DNA of 64,000 nt from Roseibium sp. Sym1 (GCF_027359675.1 NZ_CP114786.1:6630564-6694563); one strand, 5' to 3'; positions 8,519 through 17,607 are shown, counted from the stretch's first letter. Notes: generated by a model not told the origin, from the letters alone. Translations and numbers: made by a program.

Positions 8519-9229
8519 ATGCACGACGCCATGACTGAAACGGCGGAAAGCGCCCTGATGCGCGTGATCTGGTCCGCGCTCACCACCCGGCAGCGGGGGT
8601 TTGTGCGTGGCGGCAACCTCGCCCGCCGGTTCGACCCGTCCGTCTCCCCTTTCGCCGCATCGAAAGACAATTCTCCGGAAGCCCTTGAAGAACTCGCCGG
8701 ATTGATCGGTCCGGGTGAGGACCACGTCTATCTGGTACAGGCCGAGGACATCGCGCTTCCGCGAACGCTGGTGGCGGACGTGACGGCCGCGGGCATCCTG
8801 ATGACACAGACACAGATGCCAAAAGCCACCGCTCCCACCGCTCGCATTGTCCGGCTCACCGAGGCCGACATTCCCGAGATGGTGGCGCTGGCCGAGCTGA
8901 CCAAACCCGGCCCCTTCACGCCGCGCACGCCGGAACTTGGTCCCTTTTTCGGCGTCAAGCTCGACAACAGGCTCGCAGCCATGGCCGGGACCCGTCTGAA
9001 CCTGACCGGTTTCACCGAGATCAGCGGGATTTGCACCCATCCGGATTTTCGCGGGCGCGGACTTGCGTCCGATCTTGCCGTCCATGTCGCCGCCGCCGTG
9101 CGGGCAAGTGGAGATACCCCATTCCTGCATGCCTACGCGGACAATCACGGCGCCATCGCCCTCTACCGCAAACTTGGCTTCGAAATCTGGCGGGAGGTGA
9201 ATGTCGCGGTAGTTCGCAGGGCCTTTTAG
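8519..9229 (+). CDS. GNAT family N-acetyltransferase
   Basis: 236 residues. The acetyl-CoA fold is in the second half: GFTEISGICTHPDFRGRGLA (about residues 160-179) contains the R-G-R-G-L/A pyrophosphate loop (motif A), and PFLHAYADNHGAIALYRKLGF (about 201-221) is motif B. The N-terminal 100 residues resemble the FR47-type extension of stand-alone acetyltransferases, so this is not a split MarR-GNAT fusion. It is translationally coupled to the MarR gene. Its stop overlaps the stop of the opposite GNAT gene by 4 bp. Substrate unknown. Confidence 0.85.
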   Translation: MHDAMTETAESALMRVIWSALTTRQRGFVRGGNLARRFDPSVSPFAASKDNSPEALEELAGLIGPGEDHVYLVQAEDIALPRTLVADVTAAGILMTQTQMPKATAPTARIVRLTEADIPEMVALAELTKPGPFTPRTPELGPFFGVKLDNRLAAMAGTRLNLTGFTEISGICTHPDFRGRGLASDLAVHVAAAVRASGDTPFLHAYADNHGAIALYRKLGFEIWREVNVAVVRRAF

Positions 9230-9843
9230 AGATGACGCCCGCACCAGATGGTCCCGCTGTCCCGAACCGCCCCCACCGGCTCGAAGCCCCGTGCTTTCCA
9301 GAAGGCCAGCCCAGCCTTGTTCCGGGCGTTGACCCCGGCGTGAACCGATGACACGGCCTGCCCGCGTGCCTCGACCGACCAGGCTGCAAGCAAACGGCTT
9401 CCCAGCCCCTGCCCTTGTGCACGCGGCAGAAGGTTCATGTGAATGTGAGCCGGATAAGCCTCGACGACGTACTCCGGCACCATAGCGGGATGGTGGATCG
9501 ACCGGATCCGGCGTTCATCTGGCGTCCAGCCGGCCGGGTCGCCGGAAGGGTCCGGATAGCGTTGCCGCAGGGACGGCCACCAGTCGCGCTCCAGGCGGCG
9601 TTCACAGGCCCGGGTGTCGGCGGCCCCGACCGCATAACCAAGTACGCCGTCACGGTCCTCGGCAACAACACCTATGAACCCGTCGAGCGCCAGATAGGGG
9701 CCGGCATAGATATGGCCGATCAGCCGGCTGTCGCGGTAAAGGCCGGTCGCATCCCGGCCTGCATCGCCGGTCTTCAGGCAGATCTCATAGGCCGCCTCCA
9801 GATCGCGGAACTCCGCGGAACGGACCCGAACTGTATCATTCAT
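9226..9843 (-). CDS. GNAT family N-acetyltransferase
   Basis: 205 residues. N-terminal VRVRSAEFRDLEAAYEICLKT is a GNAT strand-helix opening; the acetyl-CoA loop is visible as IHMNLLPRAQGQGLGSRLL (about residues 134-152) with Q-G-Q-G-L-G, followed by VHAGVNARNKAGLAFWKARGF (about 167-187). Such proteins often acetylate sugars or amino groups; a link with O-GlcNAcase-type GNATs is possible but not shown. It converges with the MarR-linked GNAT gene with a 4-bp overlap. Confidence 0.85.
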   Translation of the reverse strand: MNDTVRVRSAEFRDLEAAYEICLKTGDAGRDATGLYRDSRLIGHIYAGPYLALDGFIGVVAEDRDGVLGYAVGAADTRACERRLERDWWPSLRQRYPDPSGDPAGWTPDERRIRSIHHPAMVPEYVVEAYPAHIHMNLLPRAQGQGLGSRLLAAWSVEARGQAVSSVHAGVNARNKAGLAFWKARGFEPVGAVRDSGTIWCGRHL

Positions 9844-10038
9844 GATCGGTTGTCTCCGCCTTTCAAAAGGGAGTGCCGTCGCTTACCAACCAGACACGGC
9901 TGCAGGGTTCAACGCATTTCTGGTCCCGGGCATATCGGCCACACGCCGACACTGTCCTGCACGTCCCGCACCCTGACTGGTTGCAAATCGCGCTTTCGCT
10001 CTTTAAAGACACTCCTGTTATAAATTACAGGGGCTACT

Positions 10039-10434
10039 ATGCGTATTTTGTTGACATGTCTGTTTGTTTTGACTTTTCCGGTGATGGCTCAGGCGGACAC
10101 GTTCCGCGAAACCGTTCCACGCAACAAGGCAACCGTTGTGGGTTCGAGGGCGACGACGCTGCCGGGTTGCGTGGCCGGTGTCCCGCCCAAGATGAAGGTC
10201 AGGCAGGCTCCGAAGCACGGCAAGGTCAGCTTCAAGCAGATCAATGGCAAGCTGAATGAAAAATCAGGACGCTGTGCCGGCAAACCCGTCAAGGGAACCC
10301 TGGTGATCTACAAGCCCGACAGGGGCTACAAGGGCGAGGACGTGTTCAAGGTGGGTTTCGTCATGGACATGTATGAGGCCGGCTCCGGCAAGATCCGGAA
10401 CGTGGTCGACAAATACATCATCAAGGTAAAATGA
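10039..10434 (+). CDS. small secreted protein of unknown function
   Basis: 131 residues with a clear Sec signal peptide (LLTCLFVLTFPVMAQA, cleavage near residue 19). The mature part has two cysteines (in LPGCVAG and GRCAGK) that could pair, basic loops, and a strand-rich stretch VKGTLVIYKPDRGYKGEDVF (about residues 87-106) that looks like an immunoglobulin/cadherin-like beta-sandwich edge. AGGGGC precedes the ATG. TATAAATT upstream (10018-10026) may be the -10 region. Periplasmic or extracellular; role unknown. Confidence 0.7.
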   Translation: MRILLTCLFVLTFPVMAQADTFRETVPRNKATVVGSRATTLPGCVAGVPPKMKVRQAPKHGKVSFKQINGKLNEKSGRCAGKPVKGTLVIYKPDRGYKGEDVFKVGFVMDMYEAGSGKIRNVVDKYIIKVK

Positions 10435-10476
10435 CCGGCCAGATCAAATGATCGTGGCCCGCGCCGGGTCTCTGTT

Positions 10477-11799
10477 TCAGCGATCCCGCCAGCCATACCA
10501 CCAATAGGCCCCCTGGAGATAAAGCTTGCGCAGAGCCGGCAACGGAAATTTCCGGAAAGGCCTTTGCAACGGTGCGGGCAGGTCCTGCTGGCGAAACTTG
10601 CCGGTGATCAGGCCCGCGACCTTTTCACCCGAGATCGACGCCATGGCGATACCGCTGCCGTGCCAGCCCATGGCCGCATAGACACCGTCAAGGCCCGGCA
10701 CTTCGCCGACAAACGGGGTCAGCGACCGGGACAGGCAGACATGGCCGTGCCAGCTGTAGTCCGGTTCGATACCCGCCCAGGCCGGGAACATCGTGCTGAA
10801 ATCCGCACGCGCGCGCTTTTGCATCGCTGCCAGCGCCGACGGGCTTTCGAATATGCCTCCGCGTGTCCCGAACAGGAAACGGCGGTCGGGCAGCAGACGG
10901 AAGTAATGCAGCAGGGTTCTGGTGTCGGCCGCCATCGTCTCCGATGTCCATCCCTGAGCCGAAAGCTCCGCCTCGCTCAGGGGACGGGTCACCTGAACGG
11001 ATGACATCACCGGCAGCGTGCGTCCGTGCAGCCACCTCGGCACATTCTCGTTTGCATAGCCGTTGGCTGCGAGCACGACCTTTCTTGCCCGCACGAAACC
11101 GTGTTCCGTTTCAAGGTTCCAGCGGTCACCGTCCCGGGTCAGCCCGGTAACCGGCGTTTTGCCAAAGATCTTGCCCCCTGCCCGGCGCACGTGGTCGGCA
11201 AGCGCCTGGATGTAGGCCATGGGATTGAGCGCAAAGCCATAGGGCATGTGCATGCCACCATGGAATCCCGGACCGCCATAGCCTTCCGCCTGAAGGTCTT
11301 CGCGTGACAGCATCCGGGCCTTGATACCGAAATTTTCCTTCAGAAAGCCGGCTTCCTCGCGGAGCGCTGCAACATCCTTCGGCCGGTGGGCCAGGTAGAT
11401 CTCACCTTTCGAGTGGCGGTCCGCCCCGACGCCCCAGCTGTCCAGCCTCTGGGCGACCAGATTGATCCCGGCCACCTGGTAGGCGACAAACTTGCGGGCC
11501 TCCTCGAGGCCGAATTTCCGGATCAGCTGTCGCTCATCGAGCTTGGTTCCGCCAAGACAGCAGAAACCGCCATTGCGCCCGGAAGCGCCGTAGCCGACAT
11601 GCTCGGCTTCCAGAACGCAGACGGACACGCCTGCCTGCGCCAGCTTGAGCGCCGCGCTCAGTCCCGCAAACCCGGCGCCGATGACGGCAACCTCGAACAT
11701 GGCATTGCCGATCAGCTGCCTGTCCTGTTTCGGCGGCGGGACACTCGCTTCCCAAAAGCTGCCGACGGTCCGGCGCGGTTCGTTACGGGTCTGCAACAC
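10477..11799 (-). CDS. FAD-dependent oxidoreductase (DAO family), PuuB paralogue
   Basis: 440 residues from GTG 11797-11799, one base after the stop of the upstream paralogue; this start keeps the SFWEASV segment typical of the family, while ATG 11703 would remove it. The Rossmann FAD motif is GAGFAG (41-46) followed by ASGRNGG near 72. The C-terminal SWHGHVCLSRSLTPFVGEV and GWHGSGIAMASISG blocks are those of D-amino-acid-oxidase-type flavoproteins. It should oxidise an amine or N-substituted amino acid; the gamma-glutamylputrescine group is the closest by eye. Forms an operon with the paralogue. Confidence 0.82.
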   Translation of the reverse strand: MLQTRNEPRRTVGSFWEASVPPPKQDRQLIGNAMFEVAVIGAGFAGLSAALKLAQAGVSVCVLEAEHVGYGASGRNGGFCCLGGTKLDERQLIRKFGLEEARKFVAYQVAGINLVAQRLDSWGVGADRHSKGEIYLAHRPKDVAALREEAGFLKENFGIKARMLSREDLQAEGYGGPGFHGGMHMPYGFALNPMAYIQALADHVRRAGGKIFGKTPVTGLTRDGDRWNLETEHGFVRARKVVLAANGYANENVPRWLHGRTLPVMSSVQVTRPLSEAELSAQGWTSETMAADTRTLLHYFRLLPDRRFLFGTRGGIFESPSALAAMQKRARADFSTMFPAWAGIEPDYSWHGHVCLSRSLTPFVGEVPGLDGVYAAMGWHGSGIAMASISGEKVAGLITGKFRQQDLPAPLQRPFRKFPLPALRKLYLQGAYWWYGWRDR

Positions 11800-11800
11800 G

Positions 11801-13126
11801 TCAGAACCCCAGCCTGTCGCGCAGGGAAAACCACGTCATGGCCAGAACAAGCAACGGGAACCGCAATCTGTCGCCACCGGGAAACGCGGGTATATCCAGC
11901 TTTTCAAAAACATCGAACCGGCCGGCCGTTCCGGCAACCGCTTCCGCCAGGAGCTGGCCGCCGAGCGTCGCCATGGCGACGCCGTGTCCGGAATAGCCCG
12001 AGGCTGTCAGCATGTTGGGGGCGAGCCGCGCGAAATAAGGCATGCGCTTGGGCGTGATCGCCAGCGTACCGCCCCAGCCATAATCGACCGCAACGTCTTC
12101 CAGCTGCGGAAAGATCTCCAGCATCGGTGAGCGGACAAAGGCCTTGATGTCTTCCGGAAAGCGATATCCGTAGTTCTCGCCTCCCCCGAAGAGCAGACGC
12201 CGGTCGGCGGACAGCCGGAAGTAGTTGATCACGAACTTGCTGTCGGCGACGGCGGCATTGTTCGGAATGATCGTCCTCGCCTCGCATTCCGAAAGGGGTT
12301 CGGTTGCGACGATGAAATTGTTTATCGGCATGACATGTGCGGCCGTCTCGCGGTCAAGCCGGCCGAGGTAACCGTTGCAGGCCAGGATCAGATGATCGGC
12401 GCGGACCTCGCCGCGTTCCGTCTTCACGGTGACGCGCCCCGTGCCCTTGCCTTCAATCCCGGTGACCCTTGTCTCCTCGAACAGCTTGGCGCCGGCGGCA
12501 TCCGCGGCCCGTCCGATACCGAGCGCAAAATTGAGCGGATGCAGATGACCGGCCCCCATGTCGAGTGAACCGCCATGGTAGCGCGGGCTGCCGACGTGGT
12601 TGCCGATCTCGTCGCCGCCGATGAAACGGATGTGCTCATAGCCGTAGACGAGCCTGAGATGTTCCACGTAGTCGCGGCTTTCGGTGACGAAGCTCTTGCG
12701 GTGGTCGGCATGGAGGATGCCGGGGGTGTAGTCGCAATCGATCTCGTTCCTTGCGATCAGGCTCTTGACCAGGGACTTGGAGTCTTCGGCAAGATCCCAG
12801 AGCAACCTTGCGTGGGACTTGCCGTGGCGCTCTTCCAGAACAGTCTGTTCGACCCTCTGCCCCGAGCCGACCTGGCCTCCATTGCGTCCGGACGCTCCCC
12901 AGCCGATCCGGTTCGCCTCCAGCAAAATGACATCCAGTCCCCGTTCGGCCAGGTGCAGGGCGGCGGAAAGCCCGGTATATCCACCTCCGACAATGCAGAC
13001 GCTGCAGCTTCGCGGCCCTTCCAGCGGCGGATGCGTTGTTGTCCAGTTCGCTGTCGTGGCATAATAGGACGGAGCATGCTGGCCCGGGGTGTCATTGGCT
13101 GTCAGGAGATCAAGCGCAGTCAGCAT
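11801..13126 (-). CDS. puuB: gamma-glutamylputrescine oxidase-like flavoprotein
   Basis: 441 residues. The N-terminal SYYATTANWTT (about residues 20-30) followed by CIVGGGYTGLSAALHLAERG (44-63) and IGWGASGRNGGQVGSG matches the pattern of PuuB, which oxidises gamma-glutamylputrescine to the aldehyde in putrescine catabolism. The C-terminal GYSGHGVAMATLGGQLLAEA block binds FAD. It heads a two-gene operon with a second, divergent copy, so the pair may have different amine substrates. No puuA, puuC or puuD gene is in the window, which limits the functional call. Confidence 0.78.
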   Translation of the reverse strand: MLTALDLLTANDTPGQHAPSYYATTANWTTTHPPLEGPRSCSVCIVGGGYTGLSAALHLAERGLDVILLEANRIGWGASGRNGGQVGSGQRVEQTVLEERHGKSHARLLWDLAEDSKSLVKSLIARNEIDCDYTPGILHADHRKSFVTESRDYVEHLRLVYGYEHIRFIGGDEIGNHVGSPRYHGGSLDMGAGHLHPLNFALGIGRAADAAGAKLFEETRVTGIEGKGTGRVTVKTERGEVRADHLILACNGYLGRLDRETAAHVMPINNFIVATEPLSECEARTIIPNNAAVADSKFVINYFRLSADRRLLFGGGENYGYRFPEDIKAFVRSPMLEIFPQLEDVAVDYGWGGTLAITPKRMPYFARLAPNMLTASGYSGHGVAMATLGGQLLAEAVAGTAGRFDVFEKLDIPAFPGGDRLRFPLLVLAMTWFSLRDRLGF

Positions 13127-13305
13127 GTCAGATCCCCGGCTCCTTTTTCAACAAGATTGGATGCGACCCAGATAGCATGGTCACAATCCCTTGTTCAGCG
13201 GCTGGTTTCAAGGTGTAATCAATTCAAGGCGGCCAGGTTTTGCGTGGTTTTGCAAGCTCTTGAGGCTGTCGTAGCGTCAAGTTACCGTCACCTGCCAGCG
13301 CCCGA

Positions 13306-13560
13306 ATGACGCAAAAGGAAGGCAAAATTTTGTTTGGACCCGTAGAACACCCCTGGTTTGATCCGCTTTGGCGCAGGATCGTGCTTGTCGCCTTCTGTGC
13401 AGGCTGGACCGGCGTCGAATATTCATACGGCAACACGACCTGGGTTTATATCATGGCCGCGATCACCGCTTATGCCGGCTGGTCCTATCTCGTCGCCTAC
13501 AAGGGGCCGGACCATCCGGATCGCGTGACCCGGCCGAGGATGGATGAGGACGAAGGCTAG
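13306..13560 (+). CDS. small DUF3329-like membrane protein
   Basis: 84 residues with GPVEHPWFDPLWRRIVLVA (about residues 11-29) and two hydrophobic segments (about 24-40 and 46-63), then an acidic/basic tail. FDPLWRR before a membrane helix is the pattern of small DUF3329 proteins. It ends 6 bp before the cis/trans isomerase gene on the same strand, so the two are almost certainly co-transcribed and it may assist that membrane-directed enzyme; this is inference from position only. Confidence 0.65.
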   Translation: MTQKEGKILFGPVEHPWFDPLWRRIVLVAFCAGWTGVEYSYGNTTWVYIMAAITAYAGWSYLVAYKGPDHPDRVTRPRMDEDEG

Positions 13561-13566
13561 TTCTTC

Positions 13567-15945
13567 ATGACCCCGTGCACAGGCCTGTCGTTCGGTTCGT
13601 GGCTGAAGCGTCTCCGCCAGACAACCGTCTGGCGCCGGCCGGCAGTGTTGCCCGCTGTCTCGCTGGTGCTGGCAACGGCCGCAGCTGCGCAGGAAGCGGC
13701 ACCACCGATCCAGGACGTCCTGAACAAGCGCTGCGTTGTCTGCCATGGCTGTTATGACGCCCCCTGCCAGCTGAAACTGTCGTCACCGGACGGCTGGGCG
13801 CGCGGGGCAAGCAAGCAGAAGGTCTACGATTCCTCACGGCTGGAGGACGCCCCGATGACGCGGCTCGGCATCGATGCGAGGTCCGTGCCCGCGTGGCGGC
13901 AGAAGGACTTCTTTTCCGTGACCGACAACGCCGGCGGCCAGTCGGTTCTCGAGAAGCTTTTGCGGGCCGGACGCGATACGCCCTTCAAGCTCGGCGCGCC
14001 GCTTCCGGACAGCATCGACATCTCGACGCTGCGCAAGAATGTCTGTCCGGCGCATGACGGCGTCAAGGAATACCTGGGAGATCATGCCCAGGGCGGAATG
14101 CCCTTTGCCATGGCGCCGTTGCCGGATGTCGATTTTCAGAATCTCATCACCTGGGCCGCGGCAGGGGCGCCCGAACCACCCGCTCCGCCGGAGCTGCCGG
14201 AAGACGTCACGCGGCAGGTCGACACATTCGAAGCCTTCCTGAACGACGACGCGCTCAGGGCCCGGCTGGTGGCGCGGTATCTTTACGAGCACCTGTTCCT
14301 GGCCCACCTGCATCTGGAAAAGGACGATCCCAGGCGGTTTTTCCGGCTGATCCGCTCGCGAACACCCTCCGGAGAGCCACCGGAACAAATCGCGACGCGG
14401 CGGCCGTTCGACGCTCCTGGCGGGCCATTCTTCTACCGGCTCGTGCCGCTCACAGGCACGATCCTGCACAAGGAGCACATGATCTACGAGATCGGGCCAC
14501 GGCGGCTCGACCGGTACCGGCAGCTGTTCCTGGATGACACCTGGACCCTTGACGCACTGCCCGCCTATTCGACCGCCGCGGGCGGCAATCCTCTGTCGAC
14601 GTTCCGGGCGATTCCGGCGCGCAGCCGTTACGGCTTTCTCCTCGACGACGCACTCTACTTCGTGCGCTCGTTCATCCGGGGTCCGGTCTGTTACGGCCAG
14701 GTGGCCGTCAACGTGATCGAGGACCGGTTTTGGGTGTCCTTCCTGGATCCGGACGCGGATCTGTCTGTCACCGATCCCGCTTATCTTGAACGGGCCATTC
14801 CTATTCTCGAATTGCCGGTGGCGATATCCGAGAGCAAGGTCAGCGATCGCCTGAAGAGTTTCCTCCAGCTCGGTCCGGTCAAATACCAGGCGTTCCGGCA
14901 ATCGCGATACGCCCGCAAATATGCCGCCGAAGGTGGGCCGGACTATTCGGATATCTGGAATGGCGAGGGGCACAATTCCGATGCCCGGCTGACCATCTAC
15001 CGGAACTTTTCCTCCGCGTCGGTGACGACCGGGTTCACCGGCTCCGTTCCGGAGACCGCCTGGGTGATCGATTTCCCGCTGTTCGAGCGGATCTACTACA
15101 ATCTTGTGGCCGGTTTCGATGTCTTCGGCAATGTCGAGCATCAGCTGACGACGCGTATCTACATGGACAGCCTGCGCCGGGAAGGCGAGCGGATTTTCCT
15201 GTCCTTTCTGCCACCCGATCAGCGCGAGCAGCTCCATGAAAGCTGGTATCAGGGACCGCTGGTCAGTCTTGTCGATCTCTGGAAGGAAAGTGCCCTCGAC
15301 CAGACATCTCCGTCTGGCATTGCCTTTCAGAGCAGTGATCCGAAGGCAGAGTTCCTGACCCATCTGCTTGCAATCGATCCGGAACTCTGGCCGGGCACGG
15401 ATCCCATCAACCGTTGCAGGGGCGACGCCTGCGCGCCCGCAGACACGATCGCCGGACGGCTGCGCCCGCTCACCGTGACGCCCGCCCCGTTCGCAAAGTT
15501 CCTGCCGGACATCGCCTTGCTCCTGGTCGAAACCACCGACGGTGACGAGATCTTCTCTCTGGTGCATGACCAGGCACACTCGAATGTCGCCTTCATCTTC
15601 AACGAGGACCTGCGCCGGCAGCCAGAAGAGGACAGGCTGACCATCGTTCCCGGACAGTTCAGCAGCTATCCGAACTTCGTCTTCCGGGTTCCGGAAGACC
15701 GGGTTGACGCGTTTGTCGCCGCGGTCCGGCAGATCAGGACCCAGGACGATTATCTCGCTGTCATCAAGGTCTTTGGCATTCGCAGGACAGATGAGGACTT
15801 CTGGTCGATCTATGACCGGATCCAGGCCGGCCTCAACGCCCAGGACGCTGTCGAGGCCGGGCTTCTTGATCTCAACCGCTACCGGGACCCCAAGGCCCTG
15901 GATCCGATCGAACGCCTTTTCGAATTCACCTTCAAGGTGGAATGA
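13567..15945 (+). CDS. cti: fatty acid cis/trans isomerase
   Basis: 792 residues. An N-terminal signal sequence (hydrophobic core about residues 26-41, ending AAAAQEA) sends it to the periplasm. The haem-c motif C56-V-V-C59-H60 lies just after it, as in Cti of Pseudomonas and Vibrio, which isomerises cis to trans unsaturated acyl chains of membrane phospholipids to stiffen the membrane under solvent or heat stress. Later family-like blocks include HLHLEKDDPRRFFRLIRSRT, GPFFYRLVPLTG, and RKYAAEGGPDYSDIWNGEG. Length is typical for Cti. It follows a small membrane-protein gene by 6 bp. Confidence 0.92.
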   Translation: MTPCTGLSFGSWLKRLRQTTVWRRPAVLPAVSLVLATAAAAQEAAPPIQDVLNKRCVVCHGCYDAPCQLKLSSPDGWARGASKQKVYDSSRLEDAPMTRLGIDARSVPAWRQKDFFSVTDNAGGQSVLEKLLRAGRDTPFKLGAPLPDSIDISTLRKNVCPAHDGVKEYLGDHAQGGMPFAMAPLPDVDFQNLITWAAAGAPEPPAPPELPEDVTRQVDTFEAFLNDDALRARLVARYLYEHLFLAHLHLEKDDPRRFFRLIRSRTPSGEPPEQIATRRPFDAPGGPFFYRLVPLTGTILHKEHMIYEIGPRRLDRYRQLFLDDTWTLDALPAYSTAAGGNPLSTFRAIPARSRYGFLLDDALYFVRSFIRGPVCYGQVAVNVIEDRFWVSFLDPDADLSVTDPAYLERAIPILELPVAISESKVSDRLKSFLQLGPVKYQAFRQSRYARKYAAEGGPDYSDIWNGEGHNSDARLTIYRNFSSASVTTGFTGSVPETAWVIDFPLFERIYYNLVAGFDVFGNVEHQLTTRIYMDSLRREGERIFLSFLPPDQREQLHESWYQGPLVSLVDLWKESALDQTSPSGIAFQSSDPKAEFLTHLLAIDPELWPGTDPINRCRGDACAPADTIAGRLRPLTVTPAPFAKFLPDIALLLVETTDGDEIFSLVHDQAHSNVAFIFNEDLRRQPEEDRLTIVPGQFSSYPNFVFRVPEDRVDAFVAAVRQIRTQDDYLAVIKVFGIRRTDEDFWSIYDRIQAGLNAQDAVEAGLLDLNRYRDPKALDPIERLFEFTFKVE

Positions 15946-16063
15946 GCAGCGGCTGACAGCCACTTTTCGGGGTGGCGGGACCGATCCAAAGCCCGGCCGT
16001 GCGGGTCGCCCAATCCCAGGGATCGCGGCCAGGTTCCGGCCGGCGACCACCGGGCCGGAGGCC

Positions 16064-16079
16064 TAGGGTCCGCACCCTA
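16064..16079. promoter_or_regulatory. palindrome TAGGGT-CCGC-ACCCTA
   Basis: Perfect 6-bp arms around a 4-bp spacer, 120 bp upstream of the enolase-superfamily gene, in an otherwise plain 253-bp gap. Could be an operator of that gene or a simple hairpin; no second copy was noticed nearby. Confidence 0.3.
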
Positions 16080-16198
16080 ACTGCCCTTTGGCGGCAAAAA
16101 GAAATCCGGTTACAGGCGCGAAAAAGTCTGGGAAGGTCCCGGTGCCTGTACCAAGGTAAAGCCGATCACCATCAGCAACGACAGCTAACGGAAGTCAC

Positions 16199-17410
16199 AT
16201 GAGACTCGACCAAATCGAGACCTTCGTCGTCGGCAACCCGCCGCCCCGTCATGGCGGACGCTATTTCATCTTCGTCAAGCTGGTGACCTCCAGCGGGATC
16301 ACCGGCTATGGCGAGATCTACAACGCCACCTTCGGTCCGCATCTGGTGGCCGAGATGGCGAAAGACGTGTTCCACCGGCAATTTAAGGGCGAGGATCCGC
16401 ACCATATCGAGAAGCTCTGGCACAAGACCTATGGCGCCGGTTTCACGCAGCGCCCGGATGTCTCCGTCATGGGCGTGCTGTCGGGCCTGGAAATGGCCTG
16501 CTGGGACATCATCGGCAAGGCCGCCGGCAAGCCTGTCTACGAGTTGCTCGGCGGCAGGGTGCACGAGCGGCTGAGATCCTACACCTATCTCTACCCGGCG
16601 GAGGGAGACGTCTATCCGGACCCGTCGAAACCCAATGTCTACAACGACGCCACCATCGCCGCCGAAGCCGCGGCCCTTGCCGTGGCAAAAGGCTTCACGG
16701 CGGTGAAGTTCGATCCGGCGGGTGCTTACACGATCTATGACGGCCACCAGCCGAACCTGGAAGACCTGGAGCGTTCTGAGGCCTTCTGCCGCGAGATCCG
16801 GGCGGCGGTCGGCGCGAAGGCCGACATGCTCTTCGGCACCCATGGCCAGTTCACCGTTTCCGGGGCCAAGCGCATGGCCCGGCGGCTGGAAGCCTACGAC
16901 CCGCTCTGGTTCGAGGAACCGATCCCTCCGGAAAGGCCCGAGGACATGGCCGAGGTTGCCCGCTACACCTCAATTCCCGTTGCCACCGGCGAGCGGCTCT
17001 GCACCAAATATGAATTCGCCCGCATCCTGGAAACCGGTGCCGCGAGCATCCTGCAGATGAATCTCGGCCGGGTCGGCGGTCTTCTGGAAGGCAAGAAAAT
17101 CGCCGGCATGGCGGAATGCCACTCGGCGCAGATCGCGCCGCATCTCTATTGCGGGCCTCTGGTGGCGCTCGCCAACATCCAGCTGGCGACGTGCAGCCCG
17201 AATTTTCTGGTGCTGGAATCGATCCGGACATTTGACGGCTTCTACGCCGAGCTGCTGACAACTCCGATCCGCTGGGAGGACGGCTATGTCATTCCGTCAA
17301 GAGAACCCGGTCTCGGGCATGACCTCAACGAGGACGTTGCCCGGGCGCATCCCTACGAGGGCAACGACCTGCATCTCGGGTTTCAGGAAAGCCCGGCGCC
17401 GCCGCTTTGA
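16199..17410 (+). CDS. mandelate racemase/muconate lactonizing (enolase superfamily) enzyme
   Basis: 403 residues. The N-terminal capping domain (1-125, ending VYELLGGRVHERL) and the barrel with K170 (AVKFDP), FEEP (238-241), the E265 strand (ATGERL) and H315 (IAPHLYCGP) are those of the mandelate-racemase subgroup, whose members dehydrate or isomerise sugar acids and related acids by abstracting an alpha proton. The strand that normally carries the first metal-binding Asp reads LFGTHGQ (211-217), with Gly/Thr where Asp is expected, so metal ligation may differ. It heads a cluster with a GntR regulator and an ABC importer. Exact substrate not deducible. Confidence 0.85.
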   Translation: MRLDQIETFVVGNPPPRHGGRYFIFVKLVTSSGITGYGEIYNATFGPHLVAEMAKDVFHRQFKGEDPHHIEKLWHKTYGAGFTQRPDVSVMGVLSGLEMACWDIIGKAAGKPVYELLGGRVHERLRSYTYLYPAEGDVYPDPSKPNVYNDATIAAEAAALAVAKGFTAVKFDPAGAYTIYDGHQPNLEDLERSEAFCREIRAAVGAKADMLFGTHGQFTVSGAKRMARRLEAYDPLWFEEPIPPERPEDMAEVARYTSIPVATGERLCTKYEFARILETGAASILQMNLGRVGGLLEGKKIAGMAECHSAQIAPHLYCGPLVALANIQLATCSPNFLVLESIRTFDGFYAELLTTPIRWEDGYVIPSREPGLGHDLNEDVARAHPYEGNDLHLGFQESPAPPL

Positions 17411-17576
17411 GAGCTCCGGTCTGAAGGAAACTGCCGGGGTCAGGGGGAGACGACCTGCGAACTGGCAAGTCGACACCCGGCGGTATGAATTTAAGGAAGT
17501 CCAGCGCGGCTATTGCCGGTCAAGGGGCCGCTTTCGATTGATGAGAGATTGACAGGATTGTGCATTAATATCAAAA

Positions 17577-17597
17577 ATATCCAACATTTTTGGATAT
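17577..17597. promoter_or_regulatory. candidate GntR operator ATATCCAA-N5-TTGGATAT
   Basis: Perfect 8-bp inverted repeat around CATTT, centred 21 bp upstream of the preferred GntR start at 17608 and overlapping an upstream in-frame ATG (17596). A TTGACA hexamer lies at 17549-17554. Position and symmetry suit an autoregulatory operator for the adjacent GntR protein. Confidence 0.6.
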
Positions 17598-17607
17598 GCG
17601 GGCTGGA

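Noticed and set aside
8416..8560. Split MarR-GNAT fusion gene
   Set aside because: Fused proteins of this kind exist, but the GNAT protein has its own FR47-like N-terminal extension and start, so two separate genes are more likely.
13834..16050. 738-residue open frame on the minus strand
   Set aside because: Antisense to the cis/trans isomerase, which has clear motifs and a signal peptide.
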